A stretch of 64,000 nt of DNA from Streptomyces ochraceiscleroticus (GTDB lineage Bacteria; Actinomycetota; Actinomycetes; Streptomycetales; Streptomycetaceae), in the NCBI RefSeq assembly GCF_000720485.1, contig NZ_JOAX01000013.1:124001-188000 (forward strand), in the 5' to 3' direction. Both the position numbers and the translations under genes were made by a program. This document shows, in pieces, positions 1 through 8,175 of this stretch. Below the pieces are notes generated by a model. It saw only the letters and a program-made list of their open reading frames with translations, had not been told where the DNA came from and did not search any database. The stretch's first letter is position 1; each line of letters opens with the position of its first letter.

Positions 1-610
1 GGGCATCGGCCACGATCCGCGCATCGGCGCCGCCTTCCTCCAGCCGGGCCCCGGCTGGGGCGGCTCCTGCCTGCCCAAGGACACCCACGCGCTGCTGTCC
101 GTCTGCGAGGCGGCCGGGATCGACTTCCCGCTGCTGCGCGCCACCATCGAGACCAACGTCGAGCACCAGGCCCGCCTCGTGGAACGCGTCGCGGCCCAGT
201 CCTCGCGCGGCGACGGCTCGCTCGACGGCGTACGGCTGGCCCTGTACGGCCTGGTGTTCAAGGCCGGCACCGCCGACCTGCGCGACTCGCCCGCGCTGGC
301 CATCGCCCGGCAGCTCCGGGAGCGCGGCGCCGAGCTGTACGCCTACGATCCCGCGCTGACCGAGGCCCGGCCCGACCTGAGCGACCTGGTCACCCTCGTG
401 GACGACCCGCTGAAGGCGGCCGAGGGAGCCGAGGCTGTCCTCGTCCTCACCGAATGGCCGGACTTCCTCGAACTGGACTGGGAGGAGGTCGCCGCCCGTC
501 TCGACGGCCGCCTCGTCCACGACTTCCGCAACGTGCTCGACCAGGAGCGGCTGGAGCGCGCCGGGCTCGTCCGGCAGAGCATCGGCAGCCCGTACACGAT
601 GGCCGGCTGA
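1..610 (+). CDS. UDP-glucose/GDP-mannose dehydrogenase family, C-terminal part (cut by left edge)
   Basis: This is the 3' part of an NAD-dependent UDP-sugar 6-dehydrogenase. The enzyme oxidises UDP-glucose to UDP-glucuronate, or a related nucleotide sugar, in the cytoplasm. The reading frame is open from base 2. The catalytic-cysteine motif GGSCLPKD is visible, with the Cys codon at 68-70. The linker helix, then the C-terminal Rossmann-like nucleotide-sugar-binding domain (LYGLVFKAGTADLRDSPAL), follow. About 202 residues are present, roughly the last half of a typical 430-450 residue protein. The N-terminal NAD-binding domain lies outside the window. A GT1 glycosyltransferase starts 59 bases downstream on the same strand, so its product may be the sugar donor made here. 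That link is inferred from position only. UDP-glucose versus GDP-mannose specificity cannot be decided. Confidence 0.88.
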   Translation, partial: GIGHDPRIGAAFLQPGPGWGGSCLPKDTHALLSVCEAAGIDFPLLRATIETNVEHQARLVERVAAQSSRGDGSLDGVRLALYGLVFKAGTADLRDSPALAIARQLRERGAELYAYDPALTEARPDLSDLVTLVDDPLKAAEGAEAVLVLTEWPDFLELDWEEVAARLDGRLVHDFRNVLDQERLERAGLVRQSIGSPYTMAG

Positions 611-669
611 CCACGGCCCGGGGCCGGCGCCCCACCCCCCACGACGGACCGAACCGAAAGGCCCCTTTC

Positions 670-1905
670 ATGCGAGTCTTGTGCACCACCACAGGCAGTC
701 CCTCGCACGGCCGCGCCCAGCTTCCCCTGCTCCGGGCCCTCGTGGCCGCGGGACACGAGGTACGGGTGGCGACCACCGAGGAGCTCGCCCCGCTCTTCCA
801 GCAGGACGACCACCACGTGCTGACCTGCCTGCCGCGCTTCTCGCCCCAGGAGTTCGCCGACCCGGCACAGGACCTGGCCGGCATCGCGGACGCCGCGGCT
901 CTCGGCCCGGAACAGCAGCAGGCCGCCATCGTGCGCTTCATGATCAGGGTCCTGTCCGGCCCGATGGCCGAGCGGCTCCGCGAGGCCCTGCGCCCCGTGG
1001 CACTGGAATTCCGCCCTCACCTCATCCTGCGCGACGGCATGGACCTCAGCTCCTGCCTCATCGCCGAGGAACTGGGCATCCCGCAGCTCCCCACGCCCTC
1101 GGGCGCGAGCAACGTCCTCGACCCGACGGAGATCCACCCCGGCCTGAACGCCCTGCGCGCCGAACTCGGGCTGCCCACCCAGGAGGACCCGCTCTCGATC
1201 GTCCGGCACGGGCGCATCGACTACGTACCGGCGGACTTCTCCTTCGCCCGCCACCTGCCGGGCCCCTGGGCGTACCGCCAGACGGTGAACGTGGACCGCG
1301 ACTCGGTCCTGCCCCCGTGGGTCGCCGAACTGCCCACCGACCGGCCGCTGGTGTGGGCCGCCATCGGCACGGCGCTGCCCATGCTCCAGAAGCGGATGGA
1401 AGAGGGGCAGCAGCTTCCGGAGATGCCCTTCGAGATGCCCGACGCCGCCAAGACGCTGCAGAGCATCGTCGAGGCCGCGGCGAAGCTGGACGAGTGCACG
1501 GTGATCGTCGCCACCTCCGGAGTCCCGGTGGACACCACGGCGCTGCCGCCGCACGTCCACGTCACCGACCGGCTGCCGCAGCCGCTGCTCCTGGAGTGCG
1601 TCGACCTCTTCCTCACCCACGGCGGCTTCAACAGCATCCGCGAAGCGCTGCGCACCGCCACGCCGCTGGCGGTCCTCCCGCAGTTCGGTGACCAGCACCC
1701 CAACGCGGAGCGCGTCGAGGAGCTGGGGCTGGGCCGGCAGATCACCGACCGCACTCCCGACGGCATCGCCGCGGTCTGCCGGCAGGTGCTGGCCGACTCC
1801 GGCGCCGCCGCCACCGCGCGCCGTGCGCGGCTGGAGATGCTGGCGCTGCCGGAGATCGAGCACGCGGTGGCCGACCTCGAGAGGCTCGTGGGAGAGCGCG
1901 CGTGA
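670..1905 (+). CDS. GT1-family (MGT/UGT-like) glycosyltransferase
   Basis: This 411-residue protein has the two-Rossmann GT-B layout of antibiotic and macrolide glycosyltransferases. The N-terminal MRVLCTTTGSPSHGRAQLP acceptor domain is followed by a C-terminal donor domain with LFLTHGGFNSIREAL and PQFGDQHPNAERV, which correspond to the nucleotide-sugar-binding HGG and D-Q motifs. The start is the ATG after a weak purine-rich stretch (accgaaag); upstream in-frame codons lack a good ribosome-binding site. It follows a UDP-sugar dehydrogenase and overlaps the next transporter by 4 bases (GTGA), so the three are probably co-transcribed. The context suggests transfer of an oxidised sugar such as glucuronate to a small-molecule acceptor followed by export. 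The acceptor is unknown and UDP-glucuronate use is inferred. Confidence 0.85.
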   Translation: MRVLCTTTGSPSHGRAQLPLLRALVAAGHEVRVATTEELAPLFQQDDHHVLTCLPRFSPQEFADPAQDLAGIADAAALGPEQQQAAIVRFMIRVLSGPMAERLREALRPVALEFRPHLILRDGMDLSSCLIAEELGIPQLPTPSGASNVLDPTEIHPGLNALRAELGLPTQEDPLSIVRHGRIDYVPADFSFARHLPGPWAYRQTVNVDRDSVLPPWVAELPTDRPLVWAAIGTALPMLQKRMEEGQQLPEMPFEMPDAAKTLQSIVEAAAKLDECTVIVATSGVPVDTTALPPHVHVTDRLPQPLLLECVDLFLTHGGFNSIREALRTATPLAVLPQFGDQHPNAERVEELGLGRQITDRTPDGIAAVCRQVLADSGAAATARRARLEMLALPEIEHAVADLERLVGERA

Positions 1906-3548
1906 CCTCCTCCGACGCGCTCCGGAAGCAGGAGCAGCAGCCCGCGGGCGGACCGGCCGAGCAGGCCGGGCCGCCCGCGCGGCTGTCCCACCGCGAGGTC
2001 GTCATCGTCATGTCCGGCCTGATGCTCGGCATGTTCCTCGGCGCGCTCGACCAGACCGTGGTCTCCTCCGCGCTCCGCACCATCGCCGACGACCTGCACG
2101 GACTGACCGCCCAGGCATGGGTGACCACGGCCTACCTCGTCACCGGCACCATCGCCACGCCGCTGTACGGCAAGCTCTCCGACATCCACGGCCGCCGCCC
2201 CGTCTACCTGGTCGCGATCCTGCTCTTCGCCGCCGGGTCGCTGCTGTGCGGCTGCGCCGCGTCCATCCACCAGCTCGCCGCGTTCCGCGCGCTCCAGGGC
2301 CTCGGTGGCGGCGGGCTGATGTCGCTGGCCATGACCGTGATCGCGGACATCACCTCGCCCCGCGAACGAGGCCGGTACCAGGGCTGGTTCATGGCGGTCT
2401 TCGCCGGATCCAGCATCATCGGGCCGGTGGTCGGCGGCGTGTTCGCGGGCAGCGGCATGCTGCTCGGCATCACCGGCTGGCGCTGGATCTTCCTGGTCAA
2501 CGTGCCGCTGGCAGCGGTGGCCCTGGCCGTGATCACGCGCGTGCTGCGCCGGGTGCCGCACCAGCCCGTACGGCACCGCCTGGACTACGGCGGCGCGCTC
2601 GCCCTCGCCGTCGGCGTCGTCCCCCTCCTCGTCATCGCCGAGCAGGGCCGGAGCTGGGGCTGGGCCTCACCGGCCGCGCTCGCCCTGTACGCGACCGGCG
2701 CCGTGGGGCTGGCGGGCTTCGTCCTCATCGAGCGGCGCATGGGCGAGGCGGCGCTGCTGCCCCTCCGCCTCTTCCGCGTCCGCAGCTTCCGCCTCGGCAC
2801 CCTGCTGCACTTCATCGTGGGCATCGGCATGTTCGGGGCAATGACCACGCTGCCGCTGTACCTCCAACTCGCCCAGGGCATGAGCCCGATGGCGGCGGGC
2901 CTGGCCATGCTGCCCACCACGGTCGCCAACGTCGCCGTCACGCTGACGGTCGGCCGGCTGATCGCCCGTACCGGACGGCTCAAGGTCCACCTCGTGACGG
3001 GCATCGGCTGCTTCACCGCCGCCATGCTGGTCTACGCGACACTCAGCGTCGACAGCCCGCTGTGGTACGTCTCGATCGGCATGCTCTTCATGGGCGCGGG
3101 GCTGGGCGCGGCGATGCAGACCATGACCACACTGGCCCAGTCCGAGGTGCCGCGTACGGACATGGGCGCCGCGACCGCCTCGGTGAACTTCTTCCGCTCC
3201 AACGGCGGTACGGTCGGCGCCGCCGCGTTCCTCTCGATCCTCTTCTCCCTGGCCGGCTCGCGGATCGGCGAACGGCTGTCCGCGGCGTTCCGCCACCCCG
3301 AACTGCGCCGGCTCGCCGAAGAACCCGGCAACGCCCGGACGCTGAGCGGAGTGCTCCGCCCGAACGGCGGCCTGAACCTGGAGGACTCCGCTTTCCTGCA
3401 CACCCTGAACCCACGCCTGGCCCTGCCCTTCCTGGAGGGCTATGTGGCGGCCATGCGCATCGTCTTCCTGGCGGGCGCGGCCGTGACGCTGCTGGCCTTC
3501 CTGGTCGCGGCACTGCGAGTGCCGAACCTCAAGCTCTCGGACGAGTGA
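1902..3548 (+). CDS. MFS drug-efflux transporter, DHA2 (EmrB/QacA) type
   Basis: This 548-residue integral membrane protein is of the size and hydropathy expected for a 14-helix DHA2 proton-driven exporter. The first helix contains MFLGALDQTVVSSAL, the D-Q-T-V/I motif typical of this subfamily. LYGKLSDIHGRRPVYLV is motif A after helix 2, and GSSIIGPVVGG is motif C of antiporters. It starts at a GTG that overlaps the stop of the glycosyltransferase (GTGA), so translation is probably coupled. The neighbours suggest export of the glycosylated product. A role in multidrug resistance is the alternative, and the substrate cannot be read from sequence. Confidence 0.9.
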   Translation: MTSSDALRKQEQQPAGGPAEQAGPPARLSHREVVIVMSGLMLGMFLGALDQTVVSSALRTIADDLHGLTAQAWVTTAYLVTGTIATPLYGKLSDIHGRRPVYLVAILLFAAGSLLCGCAASIHQLAAFRALQGLGGGGLMSLAMTVIADITSPRERGRYQGWFMAVFAGSSIIGPVVGGVFAGSGMLLGITGWRWIFLVNVPLAAVALAVITRVLRRVPHQPVRHRLDYGGALALAVGVVPLLVIAEQGRSWGWASPAALALYATGAVGLAGFVLIERRMGEAALLPLRLFRVRSFRLGTLLHFIVGIGMFGAMTTLPLYLQLAQGMSPMAAGLAMLPTTVANVAVTLTVGRLIARTGRLKVHLVTGIGCFTAAMLVYATLSVDSPLWYVSIGMLFMGAGLGAAMQTMTTLAQSEVPRTDMGAATASVNFFRSNGGTVGAAAFLSILFSLAGSRIGERLSAAFRHPELRRLAEEPGNARTLSGVLRPNGGLNLEDSAFLHTLNPRLALPFLEGYVAAMRIVFLAGAAVTLLAFLVAALRVPNLKLSDE

Positions 3549-3575
3549 CACGTACGGGGAGCGGTGTCGCGCCTC

Positions 3576-3605
3576 TTGACCCACCAGTCAGGGAAAACTT
3601 AACGT
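3576..3605 (+). promoter_or_regulatory. Candidate promoter of the GH3 gene
   Basis: TTGACC at 3576-3581 and TAACGT at 3600-3605 are separated by 18 bases. This matches the -35 and -10 pattern of housekeeping-type Streptomyces promoters, and it lies between the stop of the exporter gene and the GH3 leader hairpins. Inferred from consensus only. Confidence 0.4.
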
Positions 3606-3625
3606 CCATTCACCTTCTGAATTCA

Positions 3626-3653
3626 GGGCAGGCAATGCGGCCTGCCCATTGCC
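3626..3653 (+). promoter_or_regulatory. Two mutually exclusive hairpins in the leader of the GH3 gene
   Basis: GGGCAGGC (3626-3633) pairs perfectly with GCCTGCCC (3640-3647) across a 6-base loop. GGCAATG (3631-3637) pairs perfectly with CATTGCC (3647-3653) across a 9-base loop. The two share bases, so only one can form at a time. The second ends directly before the ribosome-binding site GAAGAGG. This could be an attenuation or translation-control leader, or overlapping operator dyads. The pairing is seen; the role is inferred. Confidence 0.5.
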
Positions 3654-3667
3654 GAAGAGGTGAACTC

Positions 3668-5965
3668 ATGCAGGGGATGCGACGACGCACGCTTCTGAGT
3701 GCGGCCGGTGGTACGGCCGTCGCCGGCGGGCTCCTGGGGGTGGGCAACGCGCAAGCCGCTGCCGCACCGGCTGCACGAAGCGGTCCCCGTGCTTCCGGGC
3801 CGTACGATCAGAAGATCAAGCAACTGCTGGGCCGGATGACGGTCGATGAGAAGTTCGGCCAGCTGCAGCAGCTCCCGTGGACCTGGGACACCGGTCCCGG
3901 CGGCGGCGAGACCAAGGCGGTCGAGGACGCCGCGCGCAAGGGCATGCTCGGCTCGGTCTTCTCTATCTTCGGGGCGAAGACCACCAACGCCCTGCAGAAG
4001 ATCGCCGTCGAGGAGTCCCGGCTCGGCATCCCGCTGGTCTTCGGTCTGGACGTGATCCACGGCATGTGGACCAACTTCCCCATCCCGCTCGCCCAGGCGG
4101 CAAGCTTCGACCCCGAGGTCACCGCGGCGGACGCCGAGGTCTCCGCCAAGGAGGCCCGCTCGAACGGCGTGCACTGGACCTTCGCGCCCATGATGGACGT
4201 CACCCACGAGCCGCGCTGGGGCCGTATCGCGGAGGGCAGCGGCGAGGACCCGTACCTCACCTCGGCGTTCGCCGCCGCCAAGGTGCGTGGCTACCAGGGC
4301 GAGGACCCCAAGGGCCTCAAGGCCAAGGACCGGATCGCGGCCTGCGCCAAGCACTTCGTCGCCTACGGCGGCGCGGAGGGCGGCCGCGACTACAACACGG
4401 TCGACGTCTCAGAATCCCGGCTGCGCAACCTCTACCTGCCGCCGTTCAAGGCCGCCCTGGACGCCGGCGTGGCGACCGTCATGGCGTCCTTCAACACCAT
4501 CAGCGGCGTCCCCGCGCACGCCAACCCGCACACCCTCACCGACGTCCTCAAGAAGGAGTGGGGCTTCGACGGGCTGGTGGTCAGCGACTTCACCGGTGTG
4601 AAGGAGCTGATCGCGCACGGCTTCGCCGAGGACGGCGCCGACGCGGCGCGGCTGTCGCTGAACGCCGGTGTCGACATGGAGATGACCAGCACCCACTTCG
4701 TCGAGAACGGTAAGAAGCTGCTGCGCGCCGGCAAGATCGAGCAGCAGCGGCTGGACGACGCGGTGTACCGGGTACTGCAGCTCAAGTTTCAGCTCGGCCT
4801 CTTCGACCACCCCTACGTCGAGGAGACGGACGAGATCACGGAGCCGTCGGCGGACGCCCGCAAGGCGGCCCGCGCGGCAGCGGCCCGCTCCATGGTGCTG
4901 CTCAAGAACGAGAAGTCGGTGCTGCCGCTGTCCGCCAAGGCGTCCTCGATCGCGGTCGTCGGCCCCTTCGCCGACTCCGCCGACCTCCTGGGCACCTGGG
5001 TGATCCCGGCCTCCGAGAAGAAGTTCCCGGCGGTGAAGGTGCTGGACGCCGTCAAGAAGGCCGCGCCGAAGGCGAAGGTCACCTACGCGAAGGGCGTCGA
5101 CGCCGCGGGCAAGGACACCGGCGGCATCGGCGAGGCCGTCGCCGCCGCCAAGGCCGCCGACGTGACCGTGGTCGTCGTCGGCGAGCCCCCGGCGATCAGC
5201 GGCGAGGCCGCAGCCCGCAGCGACATCTCGCTGCCGGGCGCGCAGGAGAAGCTCATCGAGGCGGTCGCGGCCACCGGCAAGCCGTTCGTCGTGGTACTCG
5301 TGAACGGCCGCCCGCTGACCGTGGGCGACTGGCTCGCGCAGGCGCCCGCCGTCCTGGAAGCCTGGCACCCCGGCATCGAGGCCGGCCACGCCATCGCGGA
5401 CGTCCTCTTCGGCACCGTGAACCCGGGCGGCAAGCTCCCCGTCTCCTTCCCCCGCACGGTCGGCCAGATCCCGATCCACTACAACCACGAGTCCACCGGG
5501 CGCCCTTACGACCCGGACAACAAGTACACCTCCAAGTACCTGGACCTGCCCGACGGCCCGCAGTTCCCGTTCGGCTTCGGGCTCAGCTACACCGACTTCA
5601 CGCTCGGCGAGCCCAAGCTCAGCCGGTCGAGCGTGGCCGCCGACGCGCTGCGCAAGGGCGACACCCTGGAGGTGTCGGTCGAGGTGCGCAACACCGGCGA
5701 GCGGGCCGGCGACGAGGTCGTACAGCTCTACGTCCACGACCGCGCCGCCTCCCTCACCCAGCCGGTCCGCAGGCTCCGCGGCTTCCGCCGGGTGACCCTG
5801 GAGCCGGGCAAGCACACCACGGTGCGCTTCCGCCTCGGCGCCGAGGACCTGGGCTTCTGGACGAACGACAGCCACGGCCACTTCACCGTGGAGGCAGGCG
5901 CGTTCGACCTCTACGTCGGCACCAGCTCGGCCGCCACCGCCAAGACGGGCCTTACGGTGAGCTGA
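3668..5965 (+). CDS. Secreted glycoside hydrolase family 3 beta-glucosidase
   Basis: This 765-residue protein is a GH3 enzyme acting on beta-glucosides or related oligosaccharides outside the cell. It starts MQGMRRRTLLSAAGG, a twin-arginine signal peptide with a probable AQA cleavage site near residue 30. The GH3 N-terminal barrel spans about residues 45-350. The catalytic nucleophile is Asp307 in LVVSDFTGV, and KHFVAYG and EPRWGR motifs are also present. The GH3 C-terminal alpha/beta domain follows (about 390-620), then a fibronectin-III-like tail (about 660-765; EVRNTGERAGDEVVQLYV). The length matches BglX-type enzymes. The start is fixed by GAAGAGG before the ATG. It is monocistronic, ending at a terminator shared with the facing gene. 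Exact substrate preference (gluco- or xylosidase) is unknown. Confidence 0.93.
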   Translation: MQGMRRRTLLSAAGGTAVAGGLLGVGNAQAAAAPAARSGPRASGPYDQKIKQLLGRMTVDEKFGQLQQLPWTWDTGPGGGETKAVEDAARKGMLGSVFSIFGAKTTNALQKIAVEESRLGIPLVFGLDVIHGMWTNFPIPLAQAASFDPEVTAADAEVSAKEARSNGVHWTFAPMMDVTHEPRWGRIAEGSGEDPYLTSAFAAAKVRGYQGEDPKGLKAKDRIAACAKHFVAYGGAEGGRDYNTVDVSESRLRNLYLPPFKAALDAGVATVMASFNTISGVPAHANPHTLTDVLKKEWGFDGLVVSDFTGVKELIAHGFAEDGADAARLSLNAGVDMEMTSTHFVENGKKLLRAGKIEQQRLDDAVYRVLQLKFQLGLFDHPYVEETDEITEPSADARKAARAAAARSMVLLKNEKSVLPLSAKASSIAVVGPFADSADLLGTWVIPASEKKFPAVKVLDAVKKAAPKAKVTYAKGVDAAGKDTGGIGEAVAAAKAADVTVVVVGEPPAISGEAAARSDISLPGAQEKLIEAVAATGKPFVVVLVNGRPLTVGDWLAQAPAVLEAWHPGIEAGHAIADVLFGTVNPGGKLPVSFPRTVGQIPIHYNHESTGRPYDPDNKYTSKYLDLPDGPQFPFGFGLSYTDFTLGEPKLSRSSVAADALRKGDTLEVSVEVRNTGERAGDEVVQLYVHDRAASLTQPVRRLRGFRRVTLEPGKHTTVRFRLGAEDLGFWTNDSHGHFTVEAGAFDLYVGTSSAATAKTGLTVS

Positions 5966-5992
5966 CTCGTCGGGCACCGACCACTCGCCATC

Positions 5993-6018
5993 CGCCACCC
6001 GCCGCACGGCGGGTGGCG
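5993..6018. terminator. Bidirectional hairpin terminator between GH3 and the His-rich gene
   Basis: A perfect 11-bp G/C-rich stem (5993-6003 with 6008-6018) has a 4-base loop and sits between two convergent genes. There is no T-tract, which is usual for Streptomyces terminators. It can serve both strands. Confidence 0.75.
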
Positions 6019-6025
6019 AGGTGCG

Positions 6026-6325
6026 TCAGTGGTCGTCCCAGTGGCCGTCGTGCGGGGCGTGGCGGTGGCCGTCGTGGAGGTAGTCCACGTGGTCGCCGTG
6101 CGGAACCGCGACGTGGCCGCAGCCCTCCTGGTGCTGGTGGGTGTGGTTCTGGTGCTCGGTGTGCGCGGTGGTCTCGCACTCGTCGACGTGGTCCTCGTGG
6201 GGACGGTGCAGACAGCCGTCGTGCACATAGTCGACGTGGTCGCCGTGCGGCACAGCCACATGACCGCAGCCGGCTCCGTGCTGATGGGTGTGACCCTGGT
6301 GGGTGGTGTGCGTGGCTGTCGCCAT
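6026..6325 (-). CDS. Histidine-rich protein with two tandem CGHVAVPHGDHVDY repeats
   Basis: This small cytoplasmic-looking protein of 99 residues has no signal peptide or membrane segment. It contains two copies of a roughly 45-residue unit, each opening with HTHQH, then GCGHVAVPHGDHVDY and a D/H-rich tail. Histidine, aspartate and a few cysteines make up a large share of the residues, which suggests metal binding (zinc, nickel or copper) or storage. It starts at the ATG preceded by AGGAGGAAGG; a longer frame upstream has no ribosome-binding site. I recognise it as a recurring actinobacterial protein of unknown function, and no metal role is established here. The upstream region shows no clear metal-repressor box. 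Confidence 0.75.
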   Translation of the reverse strand: MATATHTTHQGHTHQHGAGCGHVAVPHGDHVDYVHDGCLHRPHEDHVDECETTAHTEHQNHTHQHQEGCGHVAVPHGDHVDYLHDGHRHAPHDGHWDDH

Positions 6326-6780
6326 GACCCTTCCTCCTGATCTGCGGTGCTGTGGATGATCTTTGCGCGATATTGACAAAATGCGCCAGTGTGCCCCGAA
6401 TGCTAGATCAGTCACCGCATTTTATCGCTGATGTCTGATCCGTCGCCGTATCCGGTATGAGGTCGCCCCGAACGGCCGTACGGACGTAATCGCGTCGTAT
6501 CCGGGAATCGGACGGTGGCGTCCGGAAGGCGTGCGACCGGGCAGGTGTCGCGGACATCGGGGGTTCGGGCGCTGGTCACGCCTTCTTGACACGCGAAGTG
6601 GTTGTATTCCGGACTAATTACCACAAGAACCGGTCCGATTGTTTCAGGACTATCAAGCGCAACGCCGTCTTGTGGTCGATAAGTGCCCGCCGTGACGATC
6701 ACTCTCGTTCCCGGCCGCCGCTCCACCGTGTCCGGGACGTCCATACGGGGCCAACCCCCCACCGACCTCCAGGAGTCCCC
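6326..6780. other. Divergent intergenic region upstream of the encapsulin gene
   Basis: These 455 bases hold the ribosome-binding site of the leftward His-rich gene (about 6329-6338) and the leader of the encapsulin operon. A TTGACA lies at 6586-6591 with no convincing -10 at normal spacing. A perfect 9-bp inverted repeat, ACCACAAGA (6620-6628) and TCTTGTGGT (6668-6676), encloses 39 bases. A purine-rich AGGAG precedes the ATG at 6781. I see no gene in it. Confidence 0.6.
6620..6676 (+). promoter_or_regulatory. Long-range inverted repeat in the encapsulin leader
   Basis: ACCACAAGA at 6620-6628 is the exact reverse complement of TCTTGTGGT at 6668-6676. In RNA this closes a 39-base loop that has a smaller GTCC/GGAC pairing inside. 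It sits 105 bases before the start codon, so it could be a structured 5' leader or a looped operator. Function not known. Confidence 0.4.
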
Positions 6781-8175
6781 ATGAGCGACCACCGCCTCAC
6801 CCTCGGCCCGGATGCCGCACGGCAACTCGCGACCACCACCAAGACCGCGCCCCAGATGCGCGGCATCACCCCGCGCTACCTGCTCCGCGCGCTGCCCTGG
6901 GTGGACGTCGACTCCGGCGTCTTCCGCGTCAACCGGCGCCGTACATTCCTGCTCGGCGACGACCGGATCACCATCGACACCGACCACGAGGGCACCCGCC
7001 GCGTGGTCAGCGAGGACCTGCGGGAGATCCCCTACCTGCGCGAGGCGGACCCGGCGCTGCTCGGCGAACTGGCCCAGGCGTTCACCGAAGTCAGCTTCGA
7101 CGCCGGCCAGTTACTCGTCCAGGAGGGCGAGTCCACCGACCGGCTGTGGGTGCTGGCGCACGGCCGCGCGGAGAAGCGTGTGACCACCCGCTACGGCGAG
7201 GAGACCGTGCTCGAGGTGGTCGGCGACGGCCAGTTCTTCGACCTGGACTCCTGGACCCGCGGCGAGCGCACGCCGTACCAGGTCAAGGCCCTCACCCCCG
7301 GCGTCGCGCTCTGCGTCGAGCGGTCCGTCCTGGGCCGCCTGTCGGACCGCGACGAAGCGCTGTGCTCCGCGGTCACCGCGTACAGCGAGGGCGGTGCGCC
7401 CCTCGCCGGCAAGGAAGCCCCCATCCAGCTCGCCGGCGGCCACGTGGGCGAGCCCGAACTGCCCGGTACCTACGTCGAGTACGAGGACACGCCGCGCGAG
7501 TACCACATGACCGTCGCCCAGACGGTGCTGCGCGTCCACACCCGCGTCTCCGACCTCTACAACGAACCCAACGACCAGGTGCGGGCCCAGGCCGACCTGA
7601 CCATCCAGGCGCTGCGCGAGCGCCAGGAATCCCTGATGCTGAACCACCCCGACTTCGGCCTTTTCCACAACGTCACCCCGGGCCAGCGGGTCCAGGCGCG
7701 CACCGGCGCGCCCACCCCCGACGACCTCGACGAACTCCTCACCAAGGTCTGGAAGCAGCCCGGTTACTTCATCGCCCACCCGAAGGCCATCGCCGCGTTC
7801 GGCCGGGAATGTACCCGCCGGGGCGTGCCCCCGGTGATGGACACCCGCTTCGGCAGCCCCCTGCTGACCTGGCGCGGCGTGCCGCTGCTGCCGTCCGACA
7901 AGGTGGGTTTCACCAACGGCTCCGGCGCGGTGACCGGCACCACCGAGATCCTGCTCATCAGGGCGGGGGAGGCCGAGCAGGGCGTGGTGGGCCTGCGCCC
8001 CTCCGAGGTGCCCGACGAGGTCGAACCCGGCCTGTCCATGCGGAACATGGGCACCGACAAGAAGGCGATCACCTCCTACCTGATGACTGCTTACTTCAAC
8101 ACCGCGGTCCTGGTCGAGGACGCCATCGCCGTGCTCCAGAACGTCGAGGTGTCCAAGTACTATGACTACTCCTGA
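6781..8175 (+). CDS. Family 2B-like encapsulin shell protein with cNMP-binding insertion
   Basis: This 464-residue protein is expected to self-assemble into a protein nanocompartment. The outer parts (about residues 30-80 and 230-464) match the HK97-type fold of SrpI-like family 2 encapsulins. Recognisable stretches are EYHMTVAQTVLRVHTRVSDL, NHPDFGLFHNVTPGQR, PGYFIAHPKAIAAFGREC and the C-terminal MTAYFNTAVLVEDAIAVLQ. Residues about 83-200 form a cyclic-nucleotide-binding-type jelly roll (FDAGQLLVQEGESTDRLWVL, GDGQFFDLDSW), the insertion that defines subfamily 2B. AGGAG precedes the chosen ATG; the frame is open further upstream but has no ribosome-binding site there. The gene overlaps a cysteine desulfurase by 14 bases. 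Leu111 is encoded by TTA (7111-7113), rare in Streptomyces and read by the bldA tRNA. Whether the insertion binds a nucleotide is unknown. Confidence 0.92.
   Translation: MSDHRLTLGPDAARQLATTTKTAPQMRGITPRYLLRALPWVDVDSGVFRVNRRRTFLLGDDRITIDTDHEGTRRVVSEDLREIPYLREADPALLGELAQAFTEVSFDAGQLLVQEGESTDRLWVLAHGRAEKRVTTRYGEETVLEVVGDGQFFDLDSWTRGERTPYQVKALTPGVALCVERSVLGRLSDRDEALCSAVTAYSEGGAPLAGKEAPIQLAGGHVGEPELPGTYVEYEDTPREYHMTVAQTVLRVHTRVSDLYNEPNDQVRAQADLTIQALRERQESLMLNHPDFGLFHNVTPGQRVQARTGAPTPDDLDELLTKVWKQPGYFIAHPKAIAAFGRECTRRGVPPVMDTRFGSPLLTWRGVPLLPSDKVGFTNGSGAVTGTTEILLIRAGEAEQGVVGLRPSEVPDEVEPGLSMRNMGTDKKAITSYLMTAYFNTAVLVEDAIAVLQNVEVSKYYDYS

Noticed and set aside
6029..6340. Plus-strand frame rich in Val opposite the His-rich gene
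   Set aside because: It is the mirror of His codons (GTG from CAC) and has no start signal; the minus strand has AGGAGGAAGG and a repeat protein.
6371..6400. TTGACA near 6373 as a rightward promoter
   Set aside because: The next -10-like sequence is about 25 bases away and the position overlaps the leader of the leftward gene.
6586..6780. A 65-residue N-terminal extension of the encapsulin
   Set aside because: The extension has no ribosome-binding site and reads as unrelated, while AGGAG sits before the ATG at 6781 where homology begins.
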